Assembly: GCF_900188345.1 (NCBI RefSeq)
Contig: NZ_FZOD01000029.1
Span: forward strand, 41,370 to 105,369
Source: Streptosporangium subroseum
Lineage (GTDB): Bacteria; Actinomycetota; Actinomycetes; Streptosporangiales; Streptosporangiaceae
Length of the DNA: 64,000 nt
Direction of reading: 5' to 3'
A program made the translations under genes and the position numbers. The notes under the pieces were generated by a model. That model worked only from the letters and a program-made list of their open reading frames with translations. It ran no database searches and was not told the origin of the DNA. Shown piece after piece: positions 25,597 to 34,015 of this stretch; position 1 is the first letter of the stretch, and every line of letters begins with the position of its first letter.

Positions 25597-26130
25597 GTGG
25601 CGACTGACGTGATTGTTCTCAACGGTGGTTCCAGCGCGGGAAAGTCAGGCATCGCGCGCTGCCTGCAGACGATTCTGCCCGACCCGTGGCTGACCTTCGG
25701 GGCCGACACGTTTGTGGAGGCGCTGCCCGCCCCGATGCGGGACTCGGATGCGGGGATCGCGTTCGGCCCGGACGGGCAGGTGACGGTCGGACCCGTGTTC
25801 CGGACACTGGACGAGGCCTGGAGCCGGGGCATCGCGGCGATGGTCCACGCGGGTGCCCGCGTCATCGTGGACGAGGTCTTCCTTGGTGGAGCGGCCTCGC
25901 AGGACCGATGGCGGACCGCCCTCGACGGGCTCCGGGTGCTGTGGGTCGGGGTGCGATGCGACAGCGCCGTCGCCGCGGGACGAGAGGCCGCCCGGGGCGA
26001 CCGCGTCACCGGAATGGCGCGGTCGCAGGCCCAGATCGTCCACCATGGCGTGACCTACGACCTCGAGGTGGACACGACGCACACCGAGGCCATGGAGTGC
26101 GCCCGCATGATCGCTGAGCACCTCGGGTAA
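25597..26130 (+). CDS. Chloramphenicol 3-O-phosphotransferase-like kinase
   Basis: 177 residues from GTG 25597, the same size as characterised chloramphenicol phosphotransferases. The P-loop LNGGSSAGKSGIAR (residues ~9-22) and the acceptor-side Asp in FGADTFVEALP fit the family, as do VIVDEVFLGG and LRVLWVGVRCDSAVAAGRE. A long in-frame extension upstream lacks any ribosome site. A -10-like CTACAGT lies 7 nt before the GTG, suggesting a leaderless mRNA. It may inactivate an antibiotic, but family members of unknown substrate are common. Confidence 0.8.
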   Translation: MATDVIVLNGGSSAGKSGIARCLQTILPDPWLTFGADTFVEALPAPMRDSDAGIAFGPDGQVTVGPVFRTLDEAWSRGIAAMVHAGARVIVDEVFLGGAASQDRWRTALDGLRVLWVGVRCDSAVAAGREAARGDRVTGMARSQAQIVHHGVTYDLEVDTTHTEAMECARMIAEHLG

Positions 26131-26185
26131 TCCGCGGGAGACTCTGATCCGCCGGAGAAAGGGCGGAGTCGCAGCGGGTTCGCCC

Positions 26186-26923
26186 TCAGAGAGCGTTGGC
26201 GGGATCACCCGCGTCCGCTGTTCCGGGCCGGTCCAGCCCGGCGGCCAGCTCGGCGATCGCCTCGTCGATCTCGTCACACAGGATCGCCATGGGCGGCGTG
26301 TCGTCCGGGCCGTCGGCGCGTTCAAGCCACCGCCCCATGACGACGCGCAGCGCCGTCAGCGCCGTTGCCGCACACAGCTCCGGATAGATCCCGCTCGGGA
26401 TGGGTCGGCCTTGGTCCCGGGACGCGGTGCCGGGCTGGATGCGTTCGGCGATGGCGTCGGCGAGCGCCTTTTCCTGGGCCGCCATCACCGCCAGCTGATG
26501 GGGCACGAGCGACGGCGTCCTGCGGATGAGCTGCAGCGCCCTGATGTAATCACGGCTGGCGGCATCACCTTGGTCGACGATGGCGAGCACCGCCTCGCGA
26601 AGCGCCCGCAACACCGATTCGGTGCCGGGCCGGGCCCGAAACTCGGCGATGAGCGCTTCGGCGCCGGCCGCGGCGGCCGCCACCACCGCCTCCTCCTTGC
26701 TGGAGAAGTAGTTGAAGAACGTCCGCACCGCGATGTCGGCCTCGTCCGTGATCTGCTCGACGGTGACGTTCTCCACGCCGTTGCGCAGCGCCAGGCGCAG
26801 CGCCGCTTCCCGCACGGCGGCCCGGGTGGCCAGCTTCTTACGCTCGCGGCGCCCGGCCACGGCCGCCGTGCCGGTGGCGGGAACGGCGCGGGCCGCCGTG
26901 ACCGGCGGGTCAAGGCGAACCAT
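26186..26923 (-). CDS. TetR-family regulator
   Basis: 245 residues. Helix-turn-helix at residues ~30-75 (TRAAVREAALRLALRNG, TVEQITDEADIAVRTFFNYF), then a helical ligand domain (RDYIRALQLIRRTPSLVPHQ). The Ala/Pro-rich first 25 residues are probably disordered. It lies 78 nt downstream of a P450 gene on the same strand and probably controls it. Its C terminus is convergent with the phosphotransferase-like gene. Confidence 0.9.
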   Translation of the reverse strand: MVRLDPPVTAARAVPATGTAAVAGRRERKKLATRAAVREAALRLALRNGVENVTVEQITDEADIAVRTFFNYFSSKEEAVVAAAAAGAEALIAEFRARPGTESVLRALREAVLAIVDQGDAASRDYIRALQLIRRTPSLVPHQLAVMAAQEKALADAIAERIQPGTASRDQGRPIPSGIYPELCAATALTALRVVMGRWLERADGPDDTPPMAILCDEIDEAIAELAAGLDRPGTADAGDPANAL

Positions 26924-27001
26924 GATGATCCCTTTCTGTTCGCGTAGCGTCTCGGCGGCCCTCAGCCGGTCGAGGCCGGCGTTCAGACTAAAGGGGATCG
27001 G

Positions 27002-28279
27002 TCATGCCCACGTTACGGGCAGGGAATGCACCCCGAAGATGAGCATCTCGTTGCGCAGCGGCACCTGCTCGGCGGGCACGGCCAGGCGCAGCTTGGGCAG
27101 CCGGGTCAGCAGTTCGCCCAGGCCGACCTTCATCTCCGCCCGGGCGAGCTGCTGGCCCAGGCACTGGTGAACGCCGTGCCCGAAAGCCAGGTGCGGGGTG
27201 CGGGACCGGTGCACGTCCAGCCGGTCGGGCTCGCTCCAGTGGCGGGGGTCGCGGTTGACCTCGGGCGTCGCGATGATCACGGTGGAACCTGCGGCGATCT
27301 TCACTCCGGCCACCGTGACATCCTCGGTGGCCACCCGGCTGACCCCCATCTGGATGATGGACAGATACCGCAGCAGCTCCTCGACCGCGGTGTCCAGGAG
27401 GGCGGGGTCGGCGCGCAGCGCGGCGAGTTGGTCGGGGTGCTCCAGTAGCGCGAAGGTGCCCAGGCCCAGCATGTTGGCGGTGGTCTCGTGGCCGGCGCCG
27501 AGCAGGACGAGGGCCATGTCGATCAGCTGGGCGTCGGTCAGCGGCGGGTCGGCGTCGTGGACGAGCCCCGACAGCATGTCGTCGGCCGGCTTGGCTCGCT
27601 TGGCCGCCACCAGTTCCTGGATGAAGGCGTACAGCTCGAGGCCGGCGGCGGCCCGCTCCTGGTCGCCGGCGTTGGAGTTCAGCGCGATGGCGGTGCGTTC
27701 CTGGAACTCGGCCCGGTCGGCGTAGTCGACGCCGAGCAGCTCGCAGATCACCAGCGAGGGAATCGGCAGCGCGTAGGCGGGCACGAGGTCGGCCTCGGTG
27801 CCTGCGGCCTGCATGGCCTCGATGTGCTCCACGGCGATCTCGCGGATGCGCGACTCCAGCGCCCGCATCCGCCGTACGGTGAACTGGCCGGTCAGCAGCC
27901 GCCGCAGCCGCGTATGCTCCGGCGGGTCCATGAAGACGAACATCCCGTCGGTGCGGCTCTCCACGGCCCGCGCGGCCATCTGCTCGGCCCCGTTCGGCTG
28001 CGGCTGGGTGGCGCCGGGGTGACGCACCCGGTCGGAGCTGAAGCGGGAATCGCTCAGGACGGCGCGGGTCTCGTCCAGGCCGGTGACCAACCAGCCGGGA
28101 GCATCGTTGAGCAGCTTCAGCGGCTGCACCGGTCCCTGGCCACGCCGCTCCCGCAGACCGGACGGCGGGTCGAACGGGCATCCGCTCCGTTCGACCATGT
28201 CCGCGGACAGCAGACGGCGCATCTCGGTGGGGGATTTTGTTGTCGGCCTGGCCTCGGTCTGATCGCCGGGAGTCGTCAT
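27002..28279 (-). CDS. Cytochrome P450
   Basis: 425 residues from ATG 28279; nine more codons are open upstream, and AAAAGGA lies 7 nt before a GTG one codon earlier. The I-helix LLGAGHETTANML (with the catalytic Glu-Thr-Thr), the K-helix ELLRYL (E-x-x-R) and the heme loop FGHGVHQCLGQQLARAEMK with its Cys ligand are all present, so the enzyme should be active. It resembles bacterial class I P450s of the CYP105/CYP107 type that hydroxylate macrolides and other drugs. Redox partners are not adjacent; a ferredoxin reductase lies 32 kb away at 59242-60477. Confidence 0.93.
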   Translation of the reverse strand: MTTPGDQTEARPTTKSPTEMRRLLSADMVERSGCPFDPPSGLRERRGQGPVQPLKLLNDAPGWLVTGLDETRAVLSDSRFSSDRVRHPGATQPQPNGAEQMAARAVESRTDGMFVFMDPPEHTRLRRLLTGQFTVRRMRALESRIREIAVEHIEAMQAAGTEADLVPAYALPIPSLVICELLGVDYADRAEFQERTAIALNSNAGDQERAAAGLELYAFIQELVAAKRAKPADDMLSGLVHDADPPLTDAQLIDMALVLLGAGHETTANMLGLGTFALLEHPDQLAALRADPALLDTAVEELLRYLSIIQMGVSRVATEDVTVAGVKIAAGSTVIIATPEVNRDPRHWSEPDRLDVHRSRTPHLAFGHGVHQCLGQQLARAEMKVGLGELLTRLPKLRLAVPAEQVPLRNEMLIFGVHSLPVTWA

Positions 28280-28492
28280 CACCACATCCTTTTCTCGGGC
28301 GGACACGGCTCGGCCGCCCGTCGCTGGCTGGGTCTGCGCGCCAGGTTACACCCAAACATGCAGGCCATGCATAGATGCATAGTGAGCACGTTTATGGGTA
28401 GCGCCCCCTGTGCGGACAACCATGTCCGCGCACAACCGGGTGACACGAAAGGGGAAACGGCCGCTCAGCGGCGATCAGGCGTGAGCGCCATT

Positions 28493-29137
28493 TCACGCGG
28501 CCACGGCGCTCGATCGATCGGTGGCGATGCGGAGGGCGAGTCCGGCCAGTACGGCGCCCATCAGGTAGCGCTGGACCCGCATCCACACCGGCCTGCGGCC
28601 CATGAAGGCCGCGACCGACCCGGCGGTCAGCACGATCGTGGCGTTGACCGACAGGGCGATGACGATCTGGACGAGACCGAGGACGAGGCTCTGCGCGGCG
28701 ACGTCACCGCGCGCCGGATCGACGAACTGGGGAAGCAACGACACGTACAGGATGGCGATCTTGGGGTTGAGAAGGTTGGTGAGGAGTCCCATGGAGAACA
28801 GCCTCCGCGGCGGATCCACGGGGAGCGCGGTGGGGGCGAAGACCGGCTCGCCGCCGGGCCGCACCGCCTTCCACGCCAGCCACAGCAGGTATCCGGCGCC
28901 CGCGAGCTTGACCGCGGTGTAGACGGCGGGCACCACGGCGAAGATCGTCGCGATGCCGGCGGCCGCCGCCACCAGGTAGACCAGGAACCCCGCGGCGACA
29001 CCCGACAGCGAGATCAGCCCGGCCCGGCGCCCCTGCGTCACCGACCGGGACACCAGGTAGATCATGTTGGGCCCGGGGGTGAGGACCATTCCCAGGGCGA
29101 CCACCGCGATGCCGGCACAAGCGTTGACAGAGACCAT
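28493..29137 (-). CDS. LysE/RhtB-family exporter
   Basis: 214 residues from ATG 29137, the family's usual size; the longer open frame upstream has no ribosome site. Six hydrophobic segments and the family's conserved start (VALGMVLTPGPNMIYLVSRSVTQGRRAG) identify it, along with GLLTNLLNPKIAILYVSLLPQFV. These carriers export amino acids or similar small molecules. The substrate is not predictable from context. Confidence 0.9.
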   Translation of the reverse strand: MVSVNACAGIAVVALGMVLTPGPNMIYLVSRSVTQGRRAGLISLSGVAAGFLVYLVAAAAGIATIFAVVPAVYTAVKLAGAGYLLWLAWKAVRPGGEPVFAPTALPVDPPRRLFSMGLLTNLLNPKIAILYVSLLPQFVDPARGDVAAQSLVLGLVQIVIALSVNATIVLTAGSVAAFMGRRPVWMRVQRYLMGAVLAGLALRIATDRSSAVAA

Positions 29138-29372
29138 GGTCGAATCATCTGGTTTCTCCCCCGGCCGGAAAATAGCCAATTCCCGGAAATGGCCTTGCGG
29201 GCGCATCGGCCCCGAGCAGGCCCTCGGCGGCAGCCAGGGGAATCCGGGTCCGCCCCGTCTGCGATGAGGCACGGTCCGGGGCATGAAGGAACCGGCCACA
29301 CTTCGCCGGCGCCCTGCAGAACGTCGAACGGCCGGGCGGATTTCTCGGTCGGCGGCGATGGGGCGGATGGAG

Positions 29373-30137
29373 TCAGGAGGTGCCGGTGCGTACGGCGGTC
29401 GCGGCCAGGGTGGTGTAGTTCATCGTGAAGCGCCCACCCAGGGAGTCGATGGCGCCCCCGACCGCGTCCAGCACCTCGGCCAGCTGATCGGGACGGAGTT
29501 GGGTGAGGCCGCCGGTGGTCGGCAGCAGGTCCAGCCATTGGTCACGCGTGTAGGACCGCTCCCAGTCGAATCGCCACTGTTCGGGATCGTTGAACCGTTC
29601 GGTCTCGCGGATCCTGTCGGCGAAATTCGCGTATGCCGCCCGGTAGAGGTCGAGTGGACGTCGGGCCGGTTGGCCGTTGAACGGAGAGTCGGGCGCCGCC
29701 CGCCGGTAGGCGGCGGCGAACGGCTCGGCCACCTCGGGAGGCGGCTCGTACACGTGCCCGAAGATCGCCAGCCGTCCCCTTGGACGCAGCACACGTGCCG
29801 CCTTCACGGCGCCGGCGACCGGATCCACCCAGTGCCACGACTGGGCGGCGATGACCGCGTCGAACACCCGGCCGGCCGGTTGCCAGGATTCGAAGGCCGC
29901 CACCTCGACCCGCAGGCCACGGGATCGCGCGAAGTCGGCCATCCGCGCATCGGGCTCGACGCCGAGCACGGCGCAGCCGGCGGCCTGAAACTGGCGGGCT
30001 GCGATGCCGGTACCGCAGCCGACGTCGAGCACGTCAGGCCCGGGGCTCCCGGCGACGATCCGCGCCACCAACGCATCGGGGTAGCCGGGCCGGGCCTGCT
30101 CGTAGCGTTGCGCGTCCACGCCGAACGACTCGGCCAT
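29373..30137 (-). CDS. SAM-dependent methyltransferase (class I)
   Basis: 254 residues from ATG 30137 (AAGG 10 nt upstream). An ATG at 30200 would add 21 residues but lies within the palindromic operator. Motif I DVLDVGCGTGIAARQ (residues ~40-54), acidic motif II VEPDARMADFAR and the post-motif AQSWHWVDPVAGAV define the small-molecule methyltransferase fold. The N terminus SFGVDAQRYEQARPGYP is shared with the methyltransferase at 51940-52770. It is divergent from a TetR gene with a shared palindrome, so that TetR protein probably represses it. Confidence 0.88.
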   Translation of the reverse strand: MAESFGVDAQRYEQARPGYPDALVARIVAGSPGPDVLDVGCGTGIAARQFQAAGCAVLGVEPDARMADFARSRGLRVEVAAFESWQPAGRVFDAVIAAQSWHWVDPVAGAVKAARVLRPRGRLAIFGHVYEPPPEVAEPFAAAYRRAAPDSPFNGQPARRPLDLYRAAYANFADRIRETERFNDPEQWRFDWERSYTRDQWLDLLPTTGGLTQLRPDQLAEVLDAVGGAIDSLGGRFTMNYTTLAATAVRTGTS

Positions 30138-30194
30138 CCGCCGGGCCTTGTGCGACTCCGGTGGGGAGGGCTCCGATTGCTCTCGAGGTATTAT

Positions 30195-30231
30195 GGGCAT
30201 GCGCCCACTCTAGTGGGCGCATGCCCACTAG
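30195..30231. promoter_or_regulatory. Overlapping double palindrome, TetR operator
   Basis: GGGCATGCGCCCACT (30195-30209), a CT spacer, then the exact complement of the first arm (30212-30226). Overlapping it is a second palindrome: CTAGTGGGC (30210-30218), GCAT, GCCCACTAG (30223-30231). The three half-elements thus alternate in orientation and can seat two dimers. The region sits between the divergent methyltransferase and TetR genes. Confidence 0.8.
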
Positions 30232-30272
30232 ACAATGTGCGCCGGCGAGCCGACGCACGAAAGGATCTTTGA

Positions 30273-30863
30273 GTGCCGACTGGGGTGCACCTTCGCGACG
30301 CGCGGCAGCAGCTGTTCGACGCCGCCGAACGCGTGCTTCTGCGGGATGGGCCGAACGGGCTGACCAGCCGGGCCGTCACCGACGAGGCGGGCTGCGCCAA
30401 AGGCGTCCTGCACCGGCACTTCACCGACTTCGACGCCTTCCTCGCCGACCTGGTACTCGACCGGGCCGCGCAGCTCGAGACAGAGGCGAGCGCGCTGCGG
30501 GAGTCCGTCGGCACCGGCACGGTGGCCGGCAACCTCACCGGCGGGCTGACCAACCTGTTCGGGCCGATACCAATGGCGATCATCCCGCTCATCACCTTCC
30601 GGGACGAGCTGCGCGCACGGCTGCGGCACGCCAGACCCGGAGGCGGCATCGCGATCCTCGCCCAGGTCACGACCGCGATCTCCACTTATCTGGCCGACGA
30701 GCGCGAACTGGGCCGCATCGCGGCCGACGCCGACATCGACTCACTCACCCTCTCCCTGGTCGGCGGCGGGCATCTCCTGTTCGCGGACCGCGACTCCGGC
30801 CCGCCGACCACGGCAGCCGTCAGCAAGTTCGTGACAGCGGTCATCGCCGACGCCGCACGTTGA
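30273..30863 (+). CDS. TetR-family regulator
   Basis: 196 residues from a GTG 7 nt after AAAGGA. Helix-turn-helix at residues ~7-52 (ARQQLFDAAERVLLRDGPNG, RAVTDEAGCAKGVLHRHF), then a helical ligand domain. It is divergent from the methyltransferase gene, and the strong double palindrome between them is its likely operator. It is followed by a hairpin terminator. Confidence 0.9.
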   Translation: MPTGVHLRDARQQLFDAAERVLLRDGPNGLTSRAVTDEAGCAKGVLHRHFTDFDAFLADLVLDRAAQLETEASALRESVGTGTVAGNLTGGLTNLFGPIPMAIIPLITFRDELRARLRHARPGGGIAILAQVTTAISTYLADERELGRIAADADIDSLTLSLVGGGHLLFADRDSGPPTTAAVSKFVTAVIADAAR

Positions 30864-30933
30864 TCGTTTCCCCACCCGAACCACGCACCACGGCTATCAC
30901 CCGTACTCCCGCAGAGCACTGATCCGCGGGGAC

Positions 30934-30964
30934 GGGCGTGCCCGGCCGATGGCCGGGCACGCCC
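30934..30964. terminator. Convergent hairpin terminator
   Basis: A perfect 14-bp stem (GGGCGTGCCCGGCC and complement) with a GAT loop lies between the TetR gene and the convergent Ig-like ORF. Confidence 0.85.
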
Positions 30965-30970
30965 TGCGAG

Positions 30971-31699
30971 TCACCCGGTGCCCGGCGTGACCGTGACCAG
31001 ATGGAGTGCCTTGGCCGCCCCGGCCGTGGCGTGCCCGGTCCACATTGCGAGGTAGGTGTACCGGCCGGCGGTCTCGGGCGTGTCGGTGAAGGCGTACGAG
31101 CCGTCGGCGTTCGTGCTCACAGGCGGGAGCTTGACGGTCTTGGAGCTGTCGCCGTCTGTCGCGGTGCGCTGCAGGGTGATCGTGGCGCCCGGTGCGAGTG
31201 GCCGTCCGCCCGCCGTCAGCACGCCGGTCAGCTCCATCGGCTCGCCGACGGTGCCGGACACCGGCCCGTCCAGGGTGAGGGTGGAGATGTGCCTGACCGT
31301 CACGGTGGTGGAGGCACTGCTCCAGCGGGATCTGCTGTCGCCGTCCCAGAGCACGGTGTAGGTCACGTCTCCGACGCCCGGCGGCGTGTCCGTGAAGGTG
31401 AACCTGCTGTCCTTACCCGTCGTGACGCTGTCGAGCGGCTCGCTCGTGCCGTCGGGCAGGCGGCGGGTTACGGTGAGCGGCTGGATGATGGCCGGCTTGC
31501 CGTCGGCCCGCATGAGCCGTCCCTCGACGGTGACCGGCGAACCGATCCACGCGCCCGCCGGAGTCGTCACCGTCAGCGCGGAGGCCGGCAGCGTGACGCC
31601 GTGCAAGAGCCCGCCGAAGCGAGGGCGCGGCCCCGAAAGACACCGCCCTGACCCCCTGCACGGTCTCCCGCGACCTGCGACCCAGCGGTCTGCCGCCAA
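30971..31699 (-). pseudogene. Ig-like repeat surface protein, probably 5'-truncated
   Basis: The frame gives 242 residues. From about residue 36 onward it contains two bacterial Ig-like beta-sandwich units (LTVTTPAGAWIGSPVTVEGRL...FTFTDTPPGVGDVTYTVLW, then VSGTVGEPMELTGVLTAGGR...YAFTDTPETAGRYTYLAMW). Such repeats normally belong to larger secreted or surface proteins. Here the first ~35 residues are Arg/Gly-rich with no signal peptide, and no Ig-like sequence continues upstream in any frame before the MarR gene. I therefore read it as the 3' remnant of a longer gene. A short cytoplasmic protein is the less likely alternative. Confidence 0.5.
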
Positions 31700-31741
31700 T
31701 GGCCGGCCGGCGTAGCCGCACCGGCTTCGCCGGCAAAGTCG

Positions 31742-32188
31742 CTACTGCCGCCAATCGCGCTGGGAACGTGTGACGTGTTCGAAAGTGGCCTTGAAGGTCC
31801 GATAGGCATCGTCTCCCAGCGACCGGTGATGTCGCCGTTCGATCTGGGCGAGGATGGCGCGGGCCTTGTCGATCTCGTCCAGGCCGGCCTCGGTGGGGAC
31901 GATGAGCTTCGCACGCCGATCGGCCGGGTCGGCCTCCCTGCGCACATAGCCGAGTCGCTCCAGTTCGTCGACGATGACCCCGACGATCTGCTTGTGCTGC
32001 CCGGACCGCTGCGCGAGCTCGGTCGCCCGCGCACCCGAGGCGGGCAGCACCGCCAGCACCACACCGTGCCGCGGCCGCACCTGGGGATGCCCCTGCTCGG
32101 CAAGGCGGGTGAACAGCTCCTCCTGCAACGCCCGCCCCAGCTGCCCGACCAACATCCCCAAGTCCGGCTCCCCGGTGCTGGCATCCAT
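31742..32188 (-). CDS. MarR-family regulator
   Basis: 148 residues with a winged helix: VRPRHGVVLAVLPASGARATEL, GQHKQIVGVIVDELERLGYVRR and wing DPADRRAKLIVP. It is divergent from an SRPBCC-domain gene, with a CGATCA/TGATCG dyad in the short gap, and so probably controls that gene. Confidence 0.9.
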   Translation of the reverse strand: MDASTGEPDLGMLVGQLGRALQEELFTRLAEQGHPQVRPRHGVVLAVLPASGARATELAQRSGQHKQIVGVIVDELERLGYVRREADPADRRAKLIVPTEAGLDEIDKARAILAQIERRHHRSLGDDAYRTFKATFEHVTRSQRDWRQ

Positions 32189-32209
32189 CGCGACCTCAAA
32201 ATTTATTCA

Positions 32210-32232
32210 CGATCATTGACTGTATTTGATCG
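32210..32232. promoter_or_regulatory. MarR-type dyad operator
   Basis: CGATCA and TGATCG arms are separated by 11 nt in an AT-rich patch unlike its surroundings. The site lies 21 nt upstream of the MarR ATG and 62 nt upstream of the SRPBCC ATG. Confidence 0.6.
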
Positions 32233-32294
32233 TTACTATACCTTGAGATCAGTTGATCCCCAACCCCGACAGGGACCGAACAAGGAGACGCGCC

Positions 32295-32711
32295 ATGAGC
32301 ACCCCCGGTTTCGAATACACCCTCACCCGCACCCTGGACGCCCCCGTCGACAAGGTGTGGGCCGCCTGGACCGTCGCCGACAACTACGGCACCTGGGCCA
32401 GCGCCGAAGAAGTCGTCATGGACGCCCGGCCCGGCGGCACCTGGAGCTCGGTCATGGTCATCCCCGGCGGCGCCCGCATCCCGCTGTCGGGCGGCTACAC
32501 CGAGGTCGTGAAGAACAAGCGCCTGGTGATGGGCATGAACGTTCCCGGCCGCGACGAGCCCGTCCTGATGACCATCGACCTGGCCGCCGACGGCGAGCGC
32601 ACCCAGATCGTCCTCTCCCAGACCTGCGACACCGCCGAAGAGCGCGACCAGGCCGAACAGGGCAGCAACTTCCTGCTCGACGGCCTGACCGCCTACCTCG
32701 CCACAGCTTGA
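32295..32711 (+). CDS. SRPBCC (AHSA1-like) ligand-binding protein
   Basis: 138 residues from ATG 32295, seven nt after AAGGAG. It has the START/Bet v 1-like fold: the first strand FEYTLTRTLDAPVDKVWAAWT, then MDARPGGTWSSVM, KNKRLVMGMNV and a C-terminal helix (SNFLLDGLTAYLATA). AHSA1-type proteins bind hydrophobic ligands or stress-related partners. It is paired with the divergent MarR gene. No catalytic motif can be pointed to. Confidence 0.85.
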   Translation: MSTPGFEYTLTRTLDAPVDKVWAAWTVADNYGTWASAEEVVMDARPGGTWSSVMVIPGGARIPLSGGYTEVVKNKRLVMGMNVPGRDEPVLMTIDLAADGERTQIVLSQTCDTAEERDQAEQGSNFLLDGLTAYLATA

Positions 32712-32760
32712 CCGGACGGCGGCCCTCTCGCAACCGTCATCGGTGGCCGGGAGCCAGGTC

Positions 32761-32781
32761 TGCCTCGTCTGCGGCGAGGCA
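32761..32781. terminator. Weak hairpin after the SRPBCC gene
   Basis: TGCCTCG and CGAGGCA form a 7-bp stem with a 7-nt loop, flanked by two copies of GGCCGGGAGCC. Confidence 0.4.
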
Positions 32782-32844
32782 TGGTTTCGAGCGGCCGGGA
32801 GCCGGCGGTTTGGACCTCGCCGATCTCCATGCAAAGGTCAGATA

Positions 32845-33849
32845 ATGCGATACATCATCATCGGGGCAGGGGCGGTCGGCGGGACGATCGGCGGGCGACT
32901 GTTCGCCGCGGGCCACGAGGTCGTCCTCGTGGCCCGCGGCTCGCACTACGAGGCGCTGCGCGAGAGCGGGCTGCAGCTCGCGACACCCCACGACCTGCTC
33001 ACCCTGCCGATTCCCGTGGTCGATCGACCCGAAGCGCTCGAACTCCAGCCCGGCGACGTCCTCGTCCTCGCGGTGAAGACGCAGCACAGCGTCGCGCTGC
33101 TGGACGCCTGGGCCGGGCGGCCGGTGGCCGGCGGGGGCACCGCGGCCGAACTCCTGCCCGTGGTCTGCGCGCAGAACGCGGTGGAGAACGAACGGCTGGC
33201 CCTGCGCCGGTTCCGTAATGTGTACGGCATGTGCGTCTGGCTTCCCGCGACGCACCTCGAACCGGGGAGGGTCGCGGCCTCCGGCTCACCGCTGAGCGGC
33301 ATCCTGCACATCGGCCGCTACCCGTCGGGCACCGGGGAGACCGCGGAGAAGATCTCCGCGGACCTGGAGAAGTCGGCCTTCCTGGCACCGGTCCTCCCCG
33401 ATGTCATGCGCTGGAAGTACGCCAAGCTGCTGTCCAACCTCGGCAACGCCCTGGAGGCGATCTGCGGGCCGATCACCGGAGACGATGCACTCGACCTGCA
33501 CCGGCGGGCGATGGCCGAGGGCAGGGCCGTGCTCGCGGCGGCGGGGATCGACCATGCGAGCGCGGCGGAGCAGGCGGAGATGCGAGGCGATCGGGTGCAG
33601 CTGAAGCCGGTCGAGGGTGAGAGACGCGGCGGCGGCTCATCGTGGCAGAGCCTGGCCCGGGGTTCCGGATCCATCGAGTCCGACTACCTCAACGGCGAGA
33701 TCACCCTTCTGGGACGCACGCACGGGATCGCCACACCGGTCAACGAGGTTCTGCAACGGCTGGCAAACCGGTTCGCCCGCGAGCAGAGAGAGCCGGGAAG
33801 CATGACCGTCTCGGATCTGACCGCGCTCATCGATACCCGAGACGCCTGA
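32845..33849 (+). CDS. 2-dehydropantoate 2-reductase-like (PanE/ApbA) oxidoreductase
   Basis: 334 residues from ATG 32845 (AAAGG 7 nt upstream); the longer open frame upstream is not needed. The Rossmann NADPH site MRYIIIGAGAVGGTIGGRL is at the N terminus. VLAVKTQHS carries the family's NADP-side Lys, and the C-terminal dimer/catalytic domain contains KYAKLLSNLGNALEAICG (catalytic Lys). The protein is ~30 residues longer than PanE proper and has no pantothenate genes nearby. It may reduce another 2-oxo acid. Confidence 0.85.
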   Translation: MRYIIIGAGAVGGTIGGRLFAAGHEVVLVARGSHYEALRESGLQLATPHDLLTLPIPVVDRPEALELQPGDVLVLAVKTQHSVALLDAWAGRPVAGGGTAAELLPVVCAQNAVENERLALRRFRNVYGMCVWLPATHLEPGRVAASGSPLSGILHIGRYPSGTGETAEKISADLEKSAFLAPVLPDVMRWKYAKLLSNLGNALEAICGPITGDDALDLHRRAMAEGRAVLAAAGIDHASAAEQAEMRGDRVQLKPVEGERRGGGSSWQSLARGSGSIESDYLNGEITLLGRTHGIATPVNEVLQRLANRFAREQREPGSMTVSDLTALIDTRDA

Positions 33850-34015
33850 CGAGCCACCGGGCGGGATCAGCCCCGGGTCTCCTCAGCCGGGAGACGCCGG
33901 GTGCTCTGCCCTGTACGGCGAGGCGGCGGAGACGGCGTCACGGGCTCCCCACGGGCGGGTGGACACGGATGTCACGGCGGTGCGCCCGGTCAGAACAGAT
34001 GCCCCGACGGCGAAC

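Noticed and set aside
26143..26172. Hairpin between the convergent phosphotransferase and TetR genes
   Set aside because: Stem interrupted by a 4-nt bulge; too weak to list as a terminator.
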